Below are positions 62,001 through 64,000 of a DNA stretch of 64,000 nucleotides, one piece after another. The position numbers and the translations under genes were made by a program. How positions within the stretch are numbered: position 1 is the first letter of the stretch; each line of letters opens with the position of its first letter. Source of the stretch: Lumbricus rubellus (taxonomy: Eukaryota; Annelida; Clitellata; Crassiclitellata; Lumbricidae); the NCBI GenBank assembly GCA_945859605.1, contig OX243814.1, positions 39,955,346-40,019,345 on the forward strand, given 5' to 3'. The notes under the pieces were generated by a model, which did not search any database, was not told the origin of the DNA, and saw only the letters and a list, made by a program, of their open reading frames with translations.

Positions 62001-63054
62001 TCAACTTTTCGTCATAAAAACTGCTAGACGCATCAAAATCGTAAATGCTTTTGGGCTTCACCTTCAAAATTAATATGCTTTACTTCAGATTGAATTTTTT
62101 CGTATTTCTAAAGTAAGTAAGATGGACAATAATGAACTTTCACGTTATACCCCGGTATACCATTATGCCCCGCTCTCCCCTAATTTGTCTTTTACGGCAA
62201 AAGCTAATGTTAATTATGACGATTCTTTGAAGATCTTGTCCTCATTGTCTCGCTTAGGCCTAGTCGACATTGTTTCTCAATGCGTAGGCCTATACGGCAC
62301 CGTGTGCAATTAATTACGAATTTTACGACATAACATAATTTTATCATAATTCCTAAAGAAAATCAGTTATTATTGCCAATTAATGCACTAAGCTCATTGC
62401 AGATGAGATGCCAGTAAGTAGGCCTACTTTATCAGTAGCCTATAGTTGACTCACCGTATTTTTTGTGCAGCCCGAGTAACAGTAGAGCTAGTAACATACA
62501 TGTAGAAGCCACTCCAGCACAGGCCGGTAAAAGAATTTCTGAAGAAACAGTTTAATTTTTATTAGGCCTATACAATGCATGTAAACCTATAGCTTTAAAG
62601 TTTATGTCCTATTGCCATATTCATATCATCGCTCCTGGTCGCAATAATATTAAAGCGAAAAAATACGTAGGCTACCCAGTACCCAGTGTAGCCATGAAAC
62701 CGCATTTACTGGTGGTAGACAAATCAATGATTGAACCACTCAGGCAGACAGGTATGGAGAATTGGAGACTGGAGAGGTAGGCACAGGCGAAATGCAATTT
62801 GAGGCTACCCAAAAGCATGCTCTGTAGTTTCAAAAGTACAAAATTACGGTAATATCCAAAACGTTTATCAACGTTATCTAATTTATAAAGTAGTCTTAAA
62901 TTAAGTTTGAGGTAGGCCTAGTTACCTGTTAGACTTGTTGAAGCAGGTCTAGCTGTAGGTATAAAACCGGTGGAATTGCACTGCCAGCCTCCAATAGTTC
63001 TGTCCGAACCTTTTACCTGCAGTGTTCCAGCATTAGAAGAAGCTCTGTCCGTCA
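51875..63054 (-). CDS. Gene I3 (5' partial): transmembrane IgSF receptor with tyrosine-motif tail
   Basis: Six exons can be chained on the minus strand: 62926-63054, 62455-62538, 60578-60631, 55456-55562, 52275-52373 and 51875-52033. The first three are phase 1-1, the fourth is phase 1-0 and the last two start in phase 0, so the frame is continuous to a TGA at 51875-51877. The chain encodes the end of an Ig domain (GGWQCNSTGFIP), a transmembrane segment followed by HKKY, a basic juxtamembrane stretch and a tail of about 140 residues. Tail tyrosines sit in SLYGF, DYLDL, LIYSQM and STYASI. YxxM is the established class of PI3K SH2-binding motif and SxYxxI fits the ITIM consensus, so a signalling role at the plasma membrane is inferred. 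The rest of the ectodomain and the signal peptide lie beyond 64 kb. The 52.3 kb exon is the least certain. It may be the signalling partner of the tailless genes I1 and I2. Confidence 0.7.
52275..52373 (-). CDS. I3 exon: cytoplasmic tail, DDYLDL segment (tentative)
   Basis: 99 nt with phase 0 at both ends, fitting its neighbours exactly. It contains SGDDYLDLSRPKN and a basic C-terminal part. The acceptor (ACAAATAG) has a weak pyrimidine tract and the donor is GTTAAT, so the borders are less secure. If it is skipped, the flanking exons still join in frame, so alternative splicing could add or remove this YxxL motif. Confidence 0.45.
52390..52830. repeat. Purine-rich (GAGAGG)n-like tract
   Basis: About 440 bp almost free of pyrimidines on the plus strand, within 20 bp of an I3 exon. 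Such tracts can adopt triplex structure. Confidence 0.9.
52955..53948 (+). mobile_element. Internally deleted Tc1/mariner element
   Basis: Inverted ends of about 70 bp starting CAGGGTGCGGCCAAAAAAA, TA on both flanks. An internal frame at 53511-53702 reads MDSGAPAHGAKLAQDWL and SWPSNSPDMNSLDYAVWG, the second-D and third-D/E region of a mariner-type transposase. The N-terminal part is missing, so it cannot move by itself. In the I3 intron between 52373 and 55456. Confidence 0.85.
53975..55335 (+). mobile_element. Second Tc1-like element with SINE insertion
   Basis: Long inverted ends (TGATTATGATCCGG...GACGACCAGTTTT against AAAACTGGTCGTC...CCGGATAATAATCA) enclose a transposase frame with MFSDES, then VWGGMTARSLTKLHIVLNG, VFQQDGARCHTSVVTTKWL and PPNSSDLSPIENFWS: the D...D...E layout of Tc1 transposases. 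Stops (for example at 54897) and the SINE at 54213 make it a pseudogene. End coordinates approximate. Confidence 0.8.
54213..54498 (-). mobile_element. tRNA-derived SINE (tRNA-Asp-like head) inside a transposase gene
   Basis: Target duplication AATCGCCGTCTATT at 54199-54212 and 54499-54512. The minus strand has GATAGTACAGCGGTTAGCGC and GGGGGTTCAAATCCCCGCC, close to a tRNA with GTC at the anticodon position, but it lacks a proper acceptor stem. Confidence 0.8.
55456..55562 (-). CDS. I3 exon: cytoplasmic tail, FENSLYGF segment
   Basis: 107 nt; starts in phase 1 (acceptor TTTAG), ends in phase 0 (AAT, then GTAAGT). It encodes an acidic and aromatic segment containing SFNPSFENSLYGF and EEKPVIRV. 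FENSLY resembles the FENPLY-type tyrosine motifs of other animal membrane receptors. Confidence 0.65.
55909..56076. repeat. (GATT)n microsatellite, about 40 units
   Basis: Tetranucleotide array, 350 bp above an I3 exon; same word as the local LINE tails, so possibly seeded by one. Confidence 0.95.
56701..56993 (+). mobile_element. hAT-like MITE, CATGGGCGCC family (copy 2)
   Basis: CATGGGCGCCCGCACATAG to ATTTATGCGGGCACCCATG. Target duplication imperfect. A partial relative lies at 58262-58352. Confidence 0.65.
57164..57799 (+). mobile_element. Helitron-like non-autonomous element
   Basis: Begins TCTCTATAAATAAAAATG after an A and ends with hairpin GCCACAGCAACGCGTGGC then GGGTACAGCTAG before a T. 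TC start, CTAG end, a 3' hairpin and A|T insertion are Helitron hallmarks. The interior holds a G/A-rich minisatellite (57475-57745). In an I3 intron. Confidence 0.65.
58262..58352. mobile_element. CATGGGCGCC-family MITE fragment
   Basis: GAGGCGCTTGCCACTAAAAA and CCCCTTCCTGCAAACATTTT TGCGGGCGCTCATG end, matching the end of copies 2 and 3. Confidence 0.5.
58580..58790 (-). repeat. MGEET fragment repeat, copy 2
   Basis: The minus strand contains MGEETKWRTIEDINARR within a longer frame, matching plus-strand 24298-24430. Confidence 0.5.
59720..59935 (+). mobile_element. CR1/L2-like LINE remnant
   Basis: Shifted frames give DYCNSLLVGLP, SLQSVLNAAARLRARIP, the usual reverse-transcriptase C-terminal region. 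Decayed. Confidence 0.65.
60028..60362. mobile_element. CAGGGGCGGATCC-family element, second copy
   Basis: Shares ATCCGGCCATGCCCCCC, GACTAAAAAAAGGTCA and TTTTTGGCGGATGAA with 50347-50617; ends near GATCCGCCATTGG. Confidence 0.6.
60578..60631 (-). CDS. I3 exon: basic juxtamembrane region
   Basis: 54 nt, phase 1-1, with a pyrimidine-rich acceptor ending TTTCAG and donor GTGAGC. It joins HKKY to DIFRWKRIPSIVSSDTAM. The cluster of basic residues just inside the membrane fits a cytosolic juxtamembrane segment. No homology was used, so support comes from splice sites, phase and composition. Confidence 0.55.
60687..61051 (+). mobile_element. hAT-like MITE, CATGGGCGCC family (copy 3)
   Basis: CATGGGCGCCCACACATAGG to GCGGGCGCCCATG with exact 8-bp duplication GTTGGTGT at 60679-60686 and 61052-61059. 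Confidence 0.8.
61364..62180. mobile_element. DNA transposon-like element, GGGGAGAGCGGGGCA ends
   Basis: Starts GGGGAGAGCGGGGCAGAACG and ends ATGCCCCGCTCTCCCC, with TA on both sides. The words CCCATTATGCCCC occur again inside. Lies in the I3 intron directly below the transmembrane exon. Confidence 0.75.
62455..62538 (-). CDS. I3 exon: transmembrane segment
   Basis: 84 nt, phase 1-1; acceptor TTCAG, donor GTGAGT. The peptide runs ILLPACAGVAS then TCMLLALLLLGL and ends HKKY: about 22 hydrophobic residues with a basic stop-transfer end. This is the only clear transmembrane helix found among the three genes. Confidence 0.75.
62926..63054 (-). CDS. I3 exon: C-terminal half of an Ig-like domain
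   Basis: 129 nt, phase 1-1; acceptor TTATAG, donor GTAACT. It encodes GGWQCNSTGFIPTARP near its end, like the F and G strands of an Ig fold with a glycosylation sequon (NST) after the cysteine. The partner cysteine must lie in an upstream exon outside the window, so this domain is split by an intron, unlike the one-exon domains of I1 and I2. It resembles the end of the unusual Ig exon of I1 at 23391-23669 (C-x-x-N-x-T-G-F-I). Confidence 0.65.
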
Positions 63055-64000
63055 CTATAACAGCCAACTTCAATCATTCTATCAATAATTATTTACCAAT
63101 TCTTAAGCTATTTCGACACAGCCATTTTTGACTTCAGTAAATGCACAGAATAACTGCCAGAAGAAAAGAAGTTAGATGCCAATCCTATTTAAGCCATTCT
63201 CCAGTCAAGGTCTAGAACAGCGTTTCCCAAAGTGGGTGTTCCGCGGGGCGAGCAAAGGGGTTCCGCAAAAAAGTTGCATGGCCTAGGCCAAAATAATCCA
63301 AATTTTAGTGAAAATACACTGAAAGCTTGAAACTACAGTCAATAGTCTTTTGTGTTTTATCCTCGCCCTTTGAGCGGCTATCCAAACTTGTTTTGCCCAT
63401 TAGAAATCCAGTTACAATTTTTAAACATCGATCACTGCTGAGACATAGGCTACATGATTGTACGCTGGTCAGAGCTATAAATCTGAACAGGGACGCAGCC
63501 ATCTTTGCTAACAAACCCCAATTTCAACTAAACGCACTGAAACGTGCATACTGCATAGTGCCTAAGAAGAATAAGCTTACTAATATTGGCTACATAATCA
63601 TACCAAAACACTACCGTAGAAAGCATAGATGTAAAAAACGATGGAAACGGAATTTAAAAAGAACGGAAAAAACGTCGATTTTTTTAATAAAAAAAAAGAC
63701 AAAGACCGATAAAAACGGAAACGGAAAATAATTTAACTTTGCTACATCTAAAATCCCATTTTACCTTGAAACCTTGATTAGGAACCTACTACAGTACTAC
63801 ACGCAGGCTATCTCTTAAATGATATATTAAACGATGAAATAATGACTTTAGTTAGGCTAGCTGAATTCTTGAGAGTTGGCGGAAAACATAAGAAATATCA
63901 GAAAAAATTAAAATTAAGGAAAATACTAACAGAAAGTAAATGAATAATTAAAGTTTAAAAAAAACATAAAAAGATGGGGGGAAACCAAGAAACGAGGTTT
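63055..64000. other. I3 intron, open to window end
   Basis: No exon recognised. 63215-63300 has CAGCGTTTCCCAAAGTGGGT, a hAT-type terminus. The long plus-strand frame at 63327-63731 is rich in Lys/Arg and shows no motif I know. Confidence 0.4.

Noticed and set aside
63327..63731. 134-residue plus-strand ORF
   Set aside because: Lys-rich low-complexity end and no recognisable motif; next to a hAT terminus.

Overview
The window is eukaryotic, AT-rich and intron-rich, and it is packed with repeats: SINEs, LINE 3' ends, Tc1/mariner, hAT-like and Helitron-like elements, and long trinucleotide arrays. The palindromic word AGGCCTA / TAGGCCTA and its relatives recur throughout. In my experience this habit is common in marine invertebrate deuterostome genomes such as echinoderms and hemichordates, but I infer the organism only weakly. 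There are no prokaryotic genes, and no ordinary long ORF apart from transposon remnants.

All host genes that I can support lie on the minus strand and belong to one family of immunoglobulin-superfamily (IgSF) cell-surface proteins. I assembled three models from open exon stretches, AG/GT borders and junction phase. Gene I3 (63054 to 51875, 5' end outside the window) encodes the end of an Ig domain, a transmembrane helix and a cytoplasmic tail with four tyrosine motifs, two of them PI3K-like YxxM and ITIM-like SxYxxI. Gene I1 (47786 to 18882) is complete: 26 exons, about 1988 residues. Gene I2 (13372 to 46) is complete: 12 exons, about 898 residues. I1 and I2 begin with related 21-residue signal-peptide exons and end with related exons whose short hydrophobic C-terminus looks like a GPI-attachment signal, with no cytoplasmic tail.

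The ectodomains use three exon types, called A, B and C here. A is a cysteine-free, V-like domain. B is a five-cysteine domain with a (W/S)NASL(V/I)F glycosylation motif. C is an I-set-like domain with the hallmark C(I/V)AHGYPQP and CN(V/A)SNALG. I1 is signal-(A-B-C)x3-(B-C)x2-hinges-Ig-hinges-GPI; I2 is signal-A-B-C-hinges-GPI. Every internal exon of I1 and I2 is phase 1-1, so exons can be gained, lost or skipped without breaking the frame. Between domains lie hinge exons, several made of internal tandem repeats (GPTKGPDGGP, LPGSETR-like and ETDEPGK units), and in I2 an acidic, internally repeated stretch of about 290 residues sits inside a C domain.

Layout: 0-13.4 kb gene I2; 13.4-18.9 kb intergenic, with nested transposons, a palindromic MITE and a 39-bp minisatellite; 18.9-47.8 kb gene I1; 47.8-51.9 kb intergenic; 51.9-63.05 kb gene I3, with large transposon-filled introns; 63.05-64 kb no gene recognised. 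A cluster pairing a signalling transmembrane receptor with long, tailless, repeat-expanding relatives fits an immune or allorecognition-type paired-receptor locus. That role is an inference; nothing in the sequence proves it.
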